DNA of 64,000 nt from UBA4742 sp963785815. GTDB taxonomy: Bacteria; Actinomycetota; Acidimicrobiia; Acidimicrobiales; Acidimicrobilacustridaceae. A program made the translations under genes and the position numbers. Below, piece by piece: positions 7,949-16,331 of this stretch. The stretch's first letter is position 1; the number at the start of each line of letters is the position of its first letter. Location: the NCBI GenBank assembly GCA_963785815.1, contig CAWAWN010000002.1, positions 248,001 through 312,000 on the forward strand, in the 5' to 3' direction. The notes under the pieces are model-generated. The model was not told the origin of the DNA, made no database searches, and saw only the letters and a list, made by a program, of their open reading frames with translations.

Positions 7949-9529
7949 TCAGATCGCCGGTCCGGGGCCGCCCCGCGCCTCGGCGGCCAGCGCTTCGAGC
8001 CGGCCCCGGACGACCTTGCCCATGGCGTTGCGGGGCAGGCCCTCGGCCAGCACCACGTAGCGTTCAGGCACCTTGTAGGCGGCCAGGTTGGCCGCGCAGT
8101 GGCGACGCACGGCGTCGAGGTCGAGCAGCACCGAGGCGTCGGGCTCGATCACCGCCACCACCCGCTGGCCCAGCCGCTCGTCGGCCACCCCCACCACCGC
8201 GCTGGCCACCACGCCGGGGGCGTCGGCCAGGACGCGCTCGACCTCGGCCGGGTACACGTTTGCGCCGCCCCGGATGATCAGCTGGTTCTTGCGGTCGCGC
8301 ACGTGCAGGTAGCCGTCGGCGTCGACGAAGCCGAGATCGCCGGTGCGCAGCTCACCGTCGCGAACCACCTCGGCCGTGGCCTCGGGCTGGCCTCGGTAGC
8401 CGAGCATGGGCCGGTACCGACCGGCCCACGGCCCCTGGGTGGCACCCGACACGCAGATCTCGCCGACCACCCCGGGGGCGGCGGTCCGGCCGTCGGCGTC
8501 GGCGATGCGCACCGCCAGGTGGGGCAGGGGCCGGCCGCTGGCCCCGGGCCGGTGGGCGCCGTCGATCGGGTCGATGCTCACCACGGTGGGGGCCTCGGTG
8601 AGCCCGTAGGTGGCGAGCACCCGGAGGCCGAACTTGTCCTCGAACCGGGCCCGCACCGCCTCCGGGCAGTCGCCACCGCCACTCCACACCTCCCGCAGCG
8701 AGGCCAGCTCGGACGGGCGCACCACGTCGTTGGTGGCCAGGCCGTGGAGCAGAGCCGGCACCCCGTTCCAGGCGGTCACCCGCTCGTCGCGGATCCAGGC
8801 GGCCACGCCCTCGGGATCGAGGCGGTCCATGGCCACCACACAGCCCCCGGCCTGGGCCACCAGCAGGGTGGTGAGCACCATCATGTTCAGGATGGTGAAG
8901 GGCAGGCAGTCGCCCTTGCGCAGGTCGGGTCCGTAGCCACGATCGGCCACCAGCACCGCTCCCGGCAGCAACAGGTTGGCCTGGCTGTGCACCGCCGCCT
9001 TGGGTCGCCCGGTCGTGCCGCTGGTGTAGGCCAGGCCGGCCGGGGCGGACGGGTCGACAGCCTGCGCCGGACGGTGGTCGTGGGCCGCGGCCACGGCGTC
9101 GCGCCACTCGGCGCCCTCGCCGTCGTCGCCGACGGTGATCAGGCGGGCGGCGCCGACCATCCCGGGCGCGGCCCGGGCCTGGTCGCGGGTGGCCGCATCG
9201 CACAGCAGCAGCGAGGCGCCGGAGTCGGCCAGGAGGTGGGCCTTCTCAGGCGAGGCCAGGGCGCGGTTCACCCCCACCCACACCGCCCCGATGCGCATGG
9301 CCCCGTGGAAGGCGACGACCACATCGGCGTCGTTGGGCAGGCAGGCAGCCACCCGGTCACCGGACCGCACGCCGAACGACTCGAGGGCATGCGCGGCCTG
9401 GTTGGCGAGCCGGTCGAGCTCGCCGTAGCTCAGGCGGCGGCCGCGGGAGACCAGCGCCTCGCGGTCGGGGTCGTCGGCCAACGTGGCGTCGAGCACCTCG
9501 GCGATCGACGCAGTGGGCGAAGAAGCCAT
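7949..9529 (-). CDS. Class I adenylate-forming acyl-CoA synthetase
   Basis: 526 aa. The P-loop motif is AYTSGTTGRPKAAVHS, followed by ATYGLTEAPTVVSI, the RTGDLGFVDADGYLHVRDRK hinge region, IIRGGANVYPAEVE, and the catalytic Lys in LPRNAMGKVVRGRL. These are the ANL-superfamily marks of enzymes that activate a carboxylic acid with ATP and transfer it to CoA. NVYPAEVE is typical of acyl-CoA rather than peptide-synthetase adenylation domains. TATGGT 6 nt before the ATG indicates a leaderless mRNA divergent from the dioxygenase gene. The chain length or structure of the acid cannot be read from the sequence. Confidence 0.9.
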   Translation of the reverse strand: MASSPTASIAEVLDATLADDPDREALVSRGRRLSYGELDRLANQAAHALESFGVRSGDRVAACLPNDADVVVAFHGAMRIGAVWVGVNRALASPEKAHLLADSGASLLLCDAATRDQARAAPGMVGAARLITVGDDGEGAEWRDAVAAAHDHRPAQAVDPSAPAGLAYTSGTTGRPKAAVHSQANLLLPGAVLVADRGYGPDLRKGDCLPFTILNMMVLTTLLVAQAGGCVVAMDRLDPEGVAAWIRDERVTAWNGVPALLHGLATNDVVRPSELASLREVWSGGGDCPEAVRARFEDKFGLRVLATYGLTEAPTVVSIDPIDGAHRPGASGRPLPHLAVRIADADGRTAAPGVVGEICVSGATQGPWAGRYRPMLGYRGQPEATAEVVRDGELRTGDLGFVDADGYLHVRDRKNQLIIRGGANVYPAEVERVLADAPGVVASAVVGVADERLGQRVVAVIEPDASVLLDLDAVRRHCAANLAAYKVPERYVVLAEGLPRNAMGKVVRGRLEALAAEARGGPGPAI

Positions 9530-9535
9530 CCAGTG

Positions 9536-9541
9536 ACCATA
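9536..9541 (-). promoter_or_regulatory. -10 box of the acyl-CoA synthetase gene
   Basis: TATGGT on the minus strand, 6 nt before the ATG at 9529. A TACGAT at about 9554 on the plus strand may serve the divergent dioxygenase gene. Confidence 0.5.
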
Positions 9542-9589
9542 GAAGGGGATGGGTACGATCGCCGGACCGTCGAACCAACCGGAGGCGCC

Positions 9590-10426
9590 GTGGCCATCGA
9601 GATCACACCGCTGTGCGCGGACGTCGGCGTGCAGATCACGGGCGTGTCCGGGTCCGGCCTGCTCGCCCCCGAGGTGGTGGACGAGATCCGCCGGGGCATC
9701 GACGAACGGGTCGTGGTCGTGATCCGCCGGGCGGCCATCTCCGACGACGACCTGGTGGCGCTGAGCGGGATGCTGGGCACGGTGGTGGTGCGCCAGGCCG
9801 GCGGCCTCCCCGACCACCCCGAGGTCGAGGCCATAAGCCTGGACCCGGCAGCCAGCGCCCTGGCCGACTACCAGCGCGGCACCTTCTTCTGGCACACCGA
9901 CGGCACCACCTCCGACCAGCTCCCCCAGAAGATCACACTGCTCACCGCCATCGAGACGGCCGACGCCGGCGGCGACACGGAGTTCGCCAACGGCTACGCC
10001 GCCTACGAGGCCCTGAGCGACGAGGACAAGGACCTGTGCCGAGGGCTGCAGGTGGTGCACAGCTTCGCTGCCGCCCAGCTCCTGGCCGACCCCGAACCCA
10101 CCGACCGCCAGCGCGCCGTCTGGGACCGGGTGCCACCGCGCCTGCACCCGCTGGTGTGGACCCGACGCAGCGGACGGCGTTCGCTGTTGATCGGGGCGAC
10201 GGCCGGTGAGGTGGTGGGCTGGCCGGCCGACGAGGGTCGGGCCCTGCTCGACCGGCTGCTGGCGTGGACGACCCAGCCGCGCTTCCTGGTCCACCACCGG
10301 TGGGAGAAAGGCGATCTGGTGATCTGGGACAACACCGGCGCCCTGCACCGGGCCATGCCCTACACGGCCACGTCGCGCCGGCTCATGCACCGAACCACCC
10401 TGGCCGGCGACGAAGCCGTGGCCTGA
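9590..10426 (+). CDS. TauD/TfdA-family Fe(II)/2-oxoglutarate dioxygenase
   Basis: 278 aa from GTG 9590, with GGAGG 4 nt upstream. The iron site is visible as HTDG (in FFWHTDGTTSD) and the distal His in GALHRAMPY; SRRLMHRTTL supplies the 2-oxoglutarate-binding Arg. TauD/TfdA enzymes hydroxylate small acids such as taurine, aryloxyacetates or alkyl sulfates, using 2-oxoglutarate and O2. The gene is divergent from the acyl-CoA ligase and followed by the alpha/beta hydrolase, all on a catabolic theme. The substrate is not predictable from the sequence. Confidence 0.88.
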   Translation: MAIEITPLCADVGVQITGVSGSGLLAPEVVDEIRRGIDERVVVVIRRAAISDDDLVALSGMLGTVVVRQAGGLPDHPEVEAISLDPAASALADYQRGTFFWHTDGTTSDQLPQKITLLTAIETADAGGDTEFANGYAAYEALSDEDKDLCRGLQVVHSFAAAQLLADPEPTDRQRAVWDRVPPRLHPLVWTRRSGRRSLLIGATAGEVVGWPADEGRALLDRLLAWTTQPRFLVHHRWEKGDLVIWDNTGALHRAMPYTATSRRLMHRTTLAGDEAVA

Positions 10427-10534
10427 CGCGGCGTCGCCGCCGGGACATCACCCCGAGCCGTCGCCGGCGGGAGCGGCCCGGTATACGGTGCGGACCGCGG
10501 CGGCGACCGACGCCGACCTGACGGGGGAGGTCAC

Positions 10535-11902
10535 ATGGCTGGAGCAACCGAGGGCGACGCCGCCACCGCGGCGCGGCTGTCCCCCCTCGACGGCGGCAAC
10601 GGGGTGTTCGTCCTCTTCGGGGGCACCCCACGCGACATCGGCGCCGCCGGCTACGTCGAGAGCGAGTGGGCCGCGTCCGGGGTGGCCACCTCGTTCGCGC
10701 CGGTGGGCGAGCTCACCGCTGACGGGCGGTGGACGGTGCAGCCCGACGCCGCAGCCGAGTTCACCACCCGGGTGCTGGTCCGGCGACCGGAGGAGCCGGC
10801 CACCTGCAACGGCACGGTGGTGGTCGAGTGGTTCAACGTCACGGTGGGCATGGACACCGGCGCCCACTTCACCGTGGCCGCCGACGAGCTGCTGCGGGGC
10901 GGCTACGTCTACGTCGGGGTGTCCGCCCAACAGGTCGGCGTGGTCGGAGGCCAGCCGGCCATCGCCATGGAGGGCCTGGAGGACCCCGTCGGCCTGCGCG
11001 GCACCGACCCGGCGCGCTACGGCTCGCTCCAGCACCCGGGCGACGCCTTCAGCTACGACATCTTCAGCCAGGTCGGCCGGGCGCTGCGCGGACCGGACTC
11101 GCCGCTGGCCGACCTCGGCGCGCTGCGGTTCATCGCGGCCGGCCAGTCCCAGTCCGCCTTCCGCATGGTGAGCTACGTGAACGCCGTCCACCCCCGGGCC
11201 CAGGTGTTCGACGCCTTCTACATCCACAGCCGGGGCCGGGCCGCGGCCGGGTTGGGCGAGGGCGGCGAGGTGTCCGAGGCGCTGTCGGGGCCGCCGGTGC
11301 GCGTCCGCACCGACCGAACCGCGCCGGTCCTGATCATCGAGGCCGAGGGGGACCTGGTCGGCAACTTCCGCTACCCCGAGGCCCGCCAGGACGACGACGA
11401 GAACACGCGCCTGTGGGAGATGGCCGGCACCGCCCACGCCGACGTGTACACGGTCGGGCCGGCCATGGCCGAGTTGATCCCCACACCCAAGCCCATCAAC
11501 GCCGGGCCGGCCCACTACCTGCTGGCCAGCGCTCTGCGACAGCTCGCCGGATGGGTGGCCGGCGGCGCCCCGGCCGCACGCGCCCCCCGCATCGAGATCG
11601 CGGCCGACGGCTCGGTGGTGCGCGACGAGCACGGCATCGCGCTCGGGGGCATCCGCACCCCGGTGGTCGACGTGCCGGCGGCGACGTTGTCGGGCGATCC
11701 GGTGGGCGACGAGATCATGTTCCACCTGTTCGGCTCGACCACCCCGTTCGATCCGGAGCAGCTGCGCCAGCTCTACGGCGACCGCGACGCCTACCTGGCC
11801 GCCTTCGACCGGGCCCTCGACGACACCATCGCCGCCGGGTGGGTCCTGCCCGAGGACCGCGACGAGCTGGCCGCCGAGGCCCGCGCCGTCGCGTTCTCCT
11901 AA
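10535..11902 (+). CDS. Alpha/beta-hydrolase-domain protein
   Basis: 455 aa with a strong Shine-Dalgarno (GGGGGAGG) before ATG 10535. The nucleophile elbow is GQSQS in RFIAAGQSQSAFRMVSYVN; VLIIEAEGDLVG and AGTAHAD supply the likely Asp/Glu and His. The length and the EWFNVTVGMDTGAHF segment match a large actinobacterial family annotated only as alpha/beta hydrolase domain-containing protein. No signal peptide is visible. It follows the dioxygenase gene on the same strand, with 108 nt between them. An esterase or lactonase role is likely; the substrate is unknown. Confidence 0.75.
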   Translation: MAGATEGDAATAARLSPLDGGNGVFVLFGGTPRDIGAAGYVESEWAASGVATSFAPVGELTADGRWTVQPDAAAEFTTRVLVRRPEEPATCNGTVVVEWFNVTVGMDTGAHFTVAADELLRGGYVYVGVSAQQVGVVGGQPAIAMEGLEDPVGLRGTDPARYGSLQHPGDAFSYDIFSQVGRALRGPDSPLADLGALRFIAAGQSQSAFRMVSYVNAVHPRAQVFDAFYIHSRGRAAAGLGEGGEVSEALSGPPVRVRTDRTAPVLIIEAEGDLVGNFRYPEARQDDDENTRLWEMAGTAHADVYTVGPAMAELIPTPKPINAGPAHYLLASALRQLAGWVAGGAPAARAPRIEIAADGSVVRDEHGIALGGIRTPVVDVPAATLSGDPVGDEIMFHLFGSTTPFDPEQLRQLYGDRDAYLAAFDRALDDTIAAGWVLPEDRDELAAEARAVAFS

Positions 11903-11981
11903 GTTCGGCCGAGCACGGGCCCGACGGCGCGACCGCCCGGGCGGGCCGCCGACCCCTTTGGTCAGCGGTCTCGCCCGACGA

Positions 11982-13472
11982 TCATCCGGCCTGGGGCACG
12001 CCCTCGGCCATGGCCTTCTGCTCGAGGTACTCCTCGAAGCCGGACACGCCCATCTCGCGGCCGATCCCCGACTGCTTGTAGCCCCCGAAGGGCACATCGG
12101 CGCCGTACCAGAGCCCGCCGTTGACCGACATGGTGCCGGTGCGGATGCGACGGGCCACCCGCAGGACGCGCTCGCGGTCCTCACCCGACACCCCGCCCGA
12201 CAGGCCGTAGATCGAGTCGTTGGCGATGCGGATGGCGTCGTCGTCGTCCTCGTAGGGGATCACCACCAGGACCGGGCCGAAGATCTCGGTCTGGGCGATG
12301 TCCATCGAGTTGTCGACGTCGGCCAGCAGGGTGGGCTCGAAGTAGAAGCCCTTGTCGAACTGGGGAGCGATGTGGCCGCCGACCACCAGCCGGGCACCAT
12401 CCGCGACCGCCTGGCGGACGAGGCCATCCATGCGCTCGAGCTGGGGTCGGTTGACGATGGCGCCGGTCAGGTTGGCCGGGTCCTCGGGATCGCCGTAGCT
12501 CATGCCGGCGATCATGGCCGCGGCGGCGTCGACGCCCTCCTCGTAGCGTGACCGGGGCAGCAGCAGCCGGGTGCTGGTGGCGCACCCCTGGCCCCCGTGG
12601 GTGCAGATGCCGAAGACGGCCGCCACCGAGGCGGCGCCGATGTCGTCCACGTCGTCCAGCACGATCTGGGCGGACTTGCCCCCCAGCTCGAGGAACACGC
12701 GCTTCACGGTGGCCGCGCCGGCCTCCATGATCCGCCGCCCGACGGCGGTGGAGCCCGTGAAGCTCACCATGTCGACGTCGGGGCTGGTGGTGAGCACCTC
12801 GCCGATGGTCTTGTCGGCCGCGGTGACCACGTTGAAGACGCCGGCGGGGATGTCGGTGCTCTCGGCCACCAGGCGGCCGAGAGCCAGCCCGGTCCACGGG
12901 GTGTCGGGAGCCGGCTTGAGCACCACCGTGCAGCCGGCGGCCAGCGCCGGGGCCACCTTGGCGATGTTGATCTGGTTCGGGTAGTTCCACGGCGTGATGG
13001 CCGCCACCACGCCCACCGGCTCGCGCTCGACCCAGCGGTTGCTCGGGCCGGCCATCGTCTCGGCCACGCCGAGCTCCTGGACCCACTCGTACTTCTCGGC
13101 CAGGTCCGCGTAGAAGGGGATGAACTTGAGGGGCTCGCCCAGCTGCGGACCGCCCATGAGCATGCGAGGTGCGCCCACCTCGGCCACGGTGATGTCGGCC
13201 AGGTCGGCTTCGTGGTCGACCAGGGCCTGGTGGAGCTGGCGCAGGCACCGGGCCCGCAGGGCCACGTCGCGCGACCAGTCCGTCTCGTCGAAGGCCCGCC
13301 GAGCCGCGGCGATGGCCCGCTCGACGTCCGCCGGCGAGGCATCGGCCACCGGGCCGATGACCTCTTCGTTGGCCGGGTTGATGTTGTCGTAGGTGGCGCC
13401 GCCTTCGGCCTCGACGAGCTCGCCGTCGATCAGCATGCGCTCCTCGTGCCACGAGTCCTTCGTCAGCGGCAT
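11982..13472 (-). CDS. NAD(P)-dependent aldehyde dehydrogenase
   Basis: 496 aa. Conserved marks are ITPWNYPNQINIAKVAPALA (cofactor site), FTGSTAVGRRI, the general-base Glu in FLELGGKSAQIVLDD and the catalytic Cys in HGGQGCATSTRLLL, followed by EIFGPVLVVIPY and GGYKQSGIGREMG. The length is that of a standard ALDH. AAGGAG lies 7 nt before the ATG. It oxidises an aldehyde to the acid and could feed the acyl-CoA ligase upstream, but that link is inferred only from proximity. It converges with the alpha/beta hydrolase gene. Confidence 0.92.
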   Translation of the reverse strand: MPLTKDSWHEERMLIDGELVEAEGGATYDNINPANEEVIGPVADASPADVERAIAAARRAFDETDWSRDVALRARCLRQLHQALVDHEADLADITVAEVGAPRMLMGGPQLGEPLKFIPFYADLAEKYEWVQELGVAETMAGPSNRWVEREPVGVVAAITPWNYPNQINIAKVAPALAAGCTVVLKPAPDTPWTGLALGRLVAESTDIPAGVFNVVTAADKTIGEVLTTSPDVDMVSFTGSTAVGRRIMEAGAATVKRVFLELGGKSAQIVLDDVDDIGAASVAAVFGICTHGGQGCATSTRLLLPRSRYEEGVDAAAAMIAGMSYGDPEDPANLTGAIVNRPQLERMDGLVRQAVADGARLVVGGHIAPQFDKGFYFEPTLLADVDNSMDIAQTEIFGPVLVVIPYEDDDDAIRIANDSIYGLSGGVSGEDRERVLRVARRIRTGTMSVNGGLWYGADVPFGGYKQSGIGREMGVSGFEEYLEQKAMAEGVPQAG

Positions 13473-13671
13473 CGAGCTCTCCTTCGTTGGTCCTGGGGGT
13501 CTGGCGATGAGCGAGGGACACCGTCGGACCAGGGGGAGCAACCCGCGCCTGAGGTCCGTCCCGGATCGGGGGCGACCTTCGGACACGAGTATGGCCCGTC
13601 GGCCGCCGCCAGGCTCCATCCGCGCCGCCGCGGGGACCGGACCGCCACCGGGCGAGCCCGCCGCCCGCCGA

Positions 13672-14502
13672 TCAGGCCGGCTCGACGCCGGTCAGCTCGG
13701 CCAGGACGTCCATGGATCGGAGCCAGTCGTCGAGCTGGGTGCGCCACGGTGCGCACACCACGTAGTCGATGCCGGCCTCGGCATAGGCCTCGTGCTCGGC
13801 CCGGATCCGGTCGTGGTCCATGCCCAGGGGATCCCAACCGGTCCGCAGGGAGATGACGAACGCCGGCTCGGGCCGGGAGGCCCGGACCTCGGCGATCGGG
13901 GCCGCCGCCTCGGTGGACGTGACCCCGATGAGGTGGTAGCCGTCGCCCAGCTCGACGGCGCGCCGGCGGGCTCGCGGACCGGACCCGCCGACCCAGACGG
14001 GGATGGGGTGCGCCGGCTTGGGCAGCACCCGCAGGTCGGCGAACGACACGTGCTCGCCGGCGAACGAGCACGGGTCCTCGTGCCAGACCACCTGCCAGGC
14101 GCGCAGGATCTCGTCCATGCGCCGGCCACGATCGGCGAAGGGGTAGCCCATGGCGTCGTACTCGCCCTCGGACCACCCCACGCCGACGCCGGCGATCACC
14201 CGGCCGCCTGACAGCGAGTCGAGGCTGGCCAGGGTGTTGGCCAGCTCGAGCGGGTTGTGCTGGGGGACCACCACCACGCTGGTGCCCAGGTCGACGCGCT
14301 CGGTGATGGCCGCGGCCCAGGTCAAGGTGACGATGGGGTCGTACAGGTAGGGCGACGGGTAGTCCTGGGCCGCCGGCTGGACGACGTGGTCGCTCACCCA
14401 GACCCCGGCGAAGCCGAGCTCCTCGGCATGGCGGGCGGCCCGGGTGATGGCCGTGGGACCGGCCACGCGCCCGTACTGCGGGAGGTGCGTGCCGATCTTC
14501 AC
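13672..14502 (-). CDS. Luciferase-like (LLM) probable F420-dependent oxidoreductase
   Basis: 276 aa from GTG 14502; TAGGTT lies 6 nt upstream (leaderless). The bacterial luciferase-like TIM barrel is shown by KIGTHLPQYGR, GFAGVWVSDHVV, TSVVVVPQHNPLELANTLA, GRVIAGVGVGWSEGEYDAMG and PIPVWVGGSGPRA. The GVGVGWSEGEYDAMG block is common in actinobacterial F420-binding members of the family. The substrate is unknown. Two more paralogues occur at 45.9 and 60.5 kb. Confidence 0.85.
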   Translation of the reverse strand: MKIGTHLPQYGRVAGPTAITRAARHAEELGFAGVWVSDHVVQPAAQDYPSPYLYDPIVTLTWAAAITERVDLGTSVVVVPQHNPLELANTLASLDSLSGGRVIAGVGVGWSEGEYDAMGYPFADRGRRMDEILRAWQVVWHEDPCSFAGEHVSFADLRVLPKPAHPIPVWVGGSGPRARRRAVELGDGYHLIGVTSTEAAAPIAEVRASRPEPAFVISLRTGWDPLGMDHDRIRAEHEAYAEAGIDYVVCAPWRTQLDDWLRSMDVLAELTGVEPA

Positions 14503-14643
14503 CCGTCCAACCTAACAAGGCATCCGTGCGGACCTGGGAGGGGTCAGGGGATCGGAGAGGCCTGGGTGGCGACGACGGCGGCGTGGCCGCTAAGGACCAG
14601 GCGACCGGAGCCGGCCACGGACGACAGGCGTGTTGCGGAGGTC

Positions 14644-15204
14644 TCACGAGTCGACCTGGCGGAGCATTCGCCGCAAGCGCGCCAGGCGCGGATGCATCTG
14701 GGGGCCCCGCAGGGCCAGCAGCTGATCCTCGACGTAGTCGACATCGAGGTCCGGTCGATACCGGCAGATGTTGCGGAGATCCACCCAATCCTTGTCGCGT
14801 CCGAACGAGAGCTTGAAGACCGTCAGGTCCTCGACGGAGAGGAACGGCAGCTGGCGCGTCGGGTCCCCGAAGGGCAGGTAGACACGACGACGGGCGATCT
14901 CGTCGTAGCGTTCACGATCGAGGGGGGGGAAGATGTCGAGCGGGAACGGGTCGGCCGAGCGACGGAGGCGAAGCCCGGCGATCGGCACGAGATCCGGTGC
15001 TTCGAGCTCCGGGAGGTAGCCGAGGGGCGCGAAGTTCGCGATCGTCTCCTCCAGGGACTGGGCGGGGAAGACGTTGACATCGATGTCGACCGTGGCCCGC
15101 GGATCGACGATCTGATCGAGCGCCAGCGCGCCGCCGAAGGCATGAGACACCCCGGTCGCATCGAGGTGGTCGTGAACCTCGATCACGACATCGGTGAGCC
15201 TCAT
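14644..15204 (-). CDS. Nucleotidyltransferase-fold protein, probable toxin of a TA pair
   Basis: 186 aa. The N-terminus has HAFGGALALDQIVDPRATVDIDVNVF, matching the GG...T.DIDV core of MNT/AbiEii-like nucleotidyltransferases; FLSVEDLTVFKLSFGRDKDWVDLRNI is the usual helical continuation. The start ATG overlaps the stop of the upstream XRE regulator by 4 nt, indicating translational coupling. Such pairs act as toxin-antitoxin systems in which the transferase modifies tRNA or another target. Toxicity here is inferred, not shown by the sequence. Confidence 0.7.
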   Translation of the reverse strand: MRLTDVVIEVHDHLDATGVSHAFGGALALDQIVDPRATVDIDVNVFPAQSLEETIANFAPLGYLPELEAPDLVPIAGLRLRRSADPFPLDIFPPLDRERYDEIARRRVYLPFGDPTRQLPFLSVEDLTVFKLSFGRDKDWVDLRNICRYRPDLDVDYVEDQLLALRGPQMHPRLARLRRMLRQVDS

Positions 15205-15560
15205 GGGCGGGAGACCGCGTCGAGCACCGCGGTGACGATCCGAGCACGCTCGGCAACGGTGGTACGGGGGCCGACGACAGGCGGCTCGTCGGCAGGATCG
15301 TCCGGCAACACCGGCGGCAGGTCTTCGTCGGGGAACCAGCCGATGGCCGGCAGGGGTGCGTACACCCGGCGATCCCCGGCGACCGCGGCGAGCTCGTAGC
15401 CACAGGCGACCAGCAGGCGGTTCAACGTCTCCGCTGACGGAGACCGGCGGTCGTTCTCGATGGCCGAGATGTTCGGCTGGTCAACACCTACCACCTGAGC
15501 CAGCTGCGCTTGGCTCATCCCACGCGATTCGCGCACCTGCTTGACCATCGCTCCGAACAT
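15201..15560 (-). CDS. XRE-family helix-turn-helix regulator, probable antitoxin
   Basis: 119 aa. The helix-turn-helix is MVKQVRESRGMSQAQLAQVV then GVDQPNISAIENDRRSPSAE, a standard Cro/CI-type domain, followed by a short acidic C-terminal region (DEDLPPVLPDDPADEPP). It is the first gene of the two-gene unit with the nucleotidyltransferase. The promoter has a perfect TATAAT 6 nt upstream of the ATG, so the mRNA should be leaderless; autorepression is likely but no clear palindrome was found. Confidence 0.8.
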   Translation of the reverse strand: MFGAMVKQVRESRGMSQAQLAQVVGVDQPNISAIENDRRSPSAETLNRLLVACGYELAAVAGDRRVYAPLPAIGWFPDEDLPPVLPDDPADEPPVVGPRTTVAERARIVTAVLDAVSRP

Positions 15561-15566
15561 CGCCTG

Positions 15567-15572
15567 ATTATA
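15567..15572 (-). promoter_or_regulatory. Consensus -10 box of the XRE/nucleotidyltransferase pair
   Basis: TATAAT on the minus strand, 6 nt before the ATG at 15560; it is the only perfect consensus -10 box I noted in the window. Confidence 0.6.
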
Positions 15573-15679
15573 TCGCTCTCGATATGGAATCGGGAGACCG
15601 ACCAGCCGCACCCGTCCACCACGGTGTCCCCGGTCACGGCCGAGCATCCCGCCCCTGGCCGGCCGCCCCGGCATCGGGA

Positions 15680-16195
15680 TCAGCCCACGTGGGTCATGCC
15701 GTCCACGGCCACGGTGATGGCAAGGATCAGCACCGGGTCCTCGCCCGCCGCCACCTCGACGCCGTAGGTCTCGCGCACGCGGAACCAGCGCTTCGAGATC
15801 TCCGCCACCTTGTCCCCGCCGCGCTCGATCTCGTACTCGTGGTCGACGATGTTGCCGTGCACCTTCAGGTCGGCCCCACCGTCGACGTCGACCTTGAAGT
15901 GGTCGCGCACGCCGACGACCCGCTTGGTGACCGTGGCGCTGCGCCCACCGAAGTCGATCTTCATCTTGTCCCGCACCGAGAGCGCCCGCTCCTTGATCTC
16001 GGCCACCTCGTGGTCGTCGGCATCCTTCAGGATCCACGTGTCCCGGAGCCGCATGGCCTTGCCGTCGACCAGGAAGGCCCGCTGACCGGACTCGTCCTCG
16101 ATCCAGTAGTCGTCACCGATGCTCAGCATGCGCTCACGCAGCTGGAACCGTCGAGGTGGCGCACCGTCTCCCCCTCGGTTGCGCAGCAATCCCAT
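15680..16195 (-). CDS. LURP-one-related family protein
   Basis: 171 aa. After a short basic start (MGLLRNRGG) the chain is a run of short beta strands: RERMLSIGDDYWIEDESGQR, AFLVDGKAMRLRDTWILKDA, VAEIKERALSVRDKMKIDFG, VGVRDHFKVDVDG, HGNIVDHEYEIERGGDKVAEI and RVRETYGVEVAAGEDPVLIL. This pattern is that of the LURP1/Tubby-C-like beta-barrel family. Bacterial members have no established function; membrane or lipid association has been suggested. The gene stands alone, divergent from the NRPS-like gene. Confidence 0.75.
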   Translation of the reverse strand: MGLLRNRGGDGAPPRRFQLRERMLSIGDDYWIEDESGQRAFLVDGKAMRLRDTWILKDADDHEVAEIKERALSVRDKMKIDFGGRSATVTKRVVGVRDHFKVDVDGGADLKVHGNIVDHEYEIERGGDKVAEISKRWFRVRETYGVEVAAGEDPVLILAITVAVDGMTHVG

Positions 16196-16331
16196 AGAAG
16201 TCCCCTCCCCAGGCCGTCACGCGGTCATGATCAGTTGTCCCGATCTTTGCAGGCCGTCGCCGGGGCCTGGGTCGGATGAAGCGTGCGTTAGCGTCGTCGC
16301 CGACCTCGACCGAGCTGGGAGGGCCGGCGCC

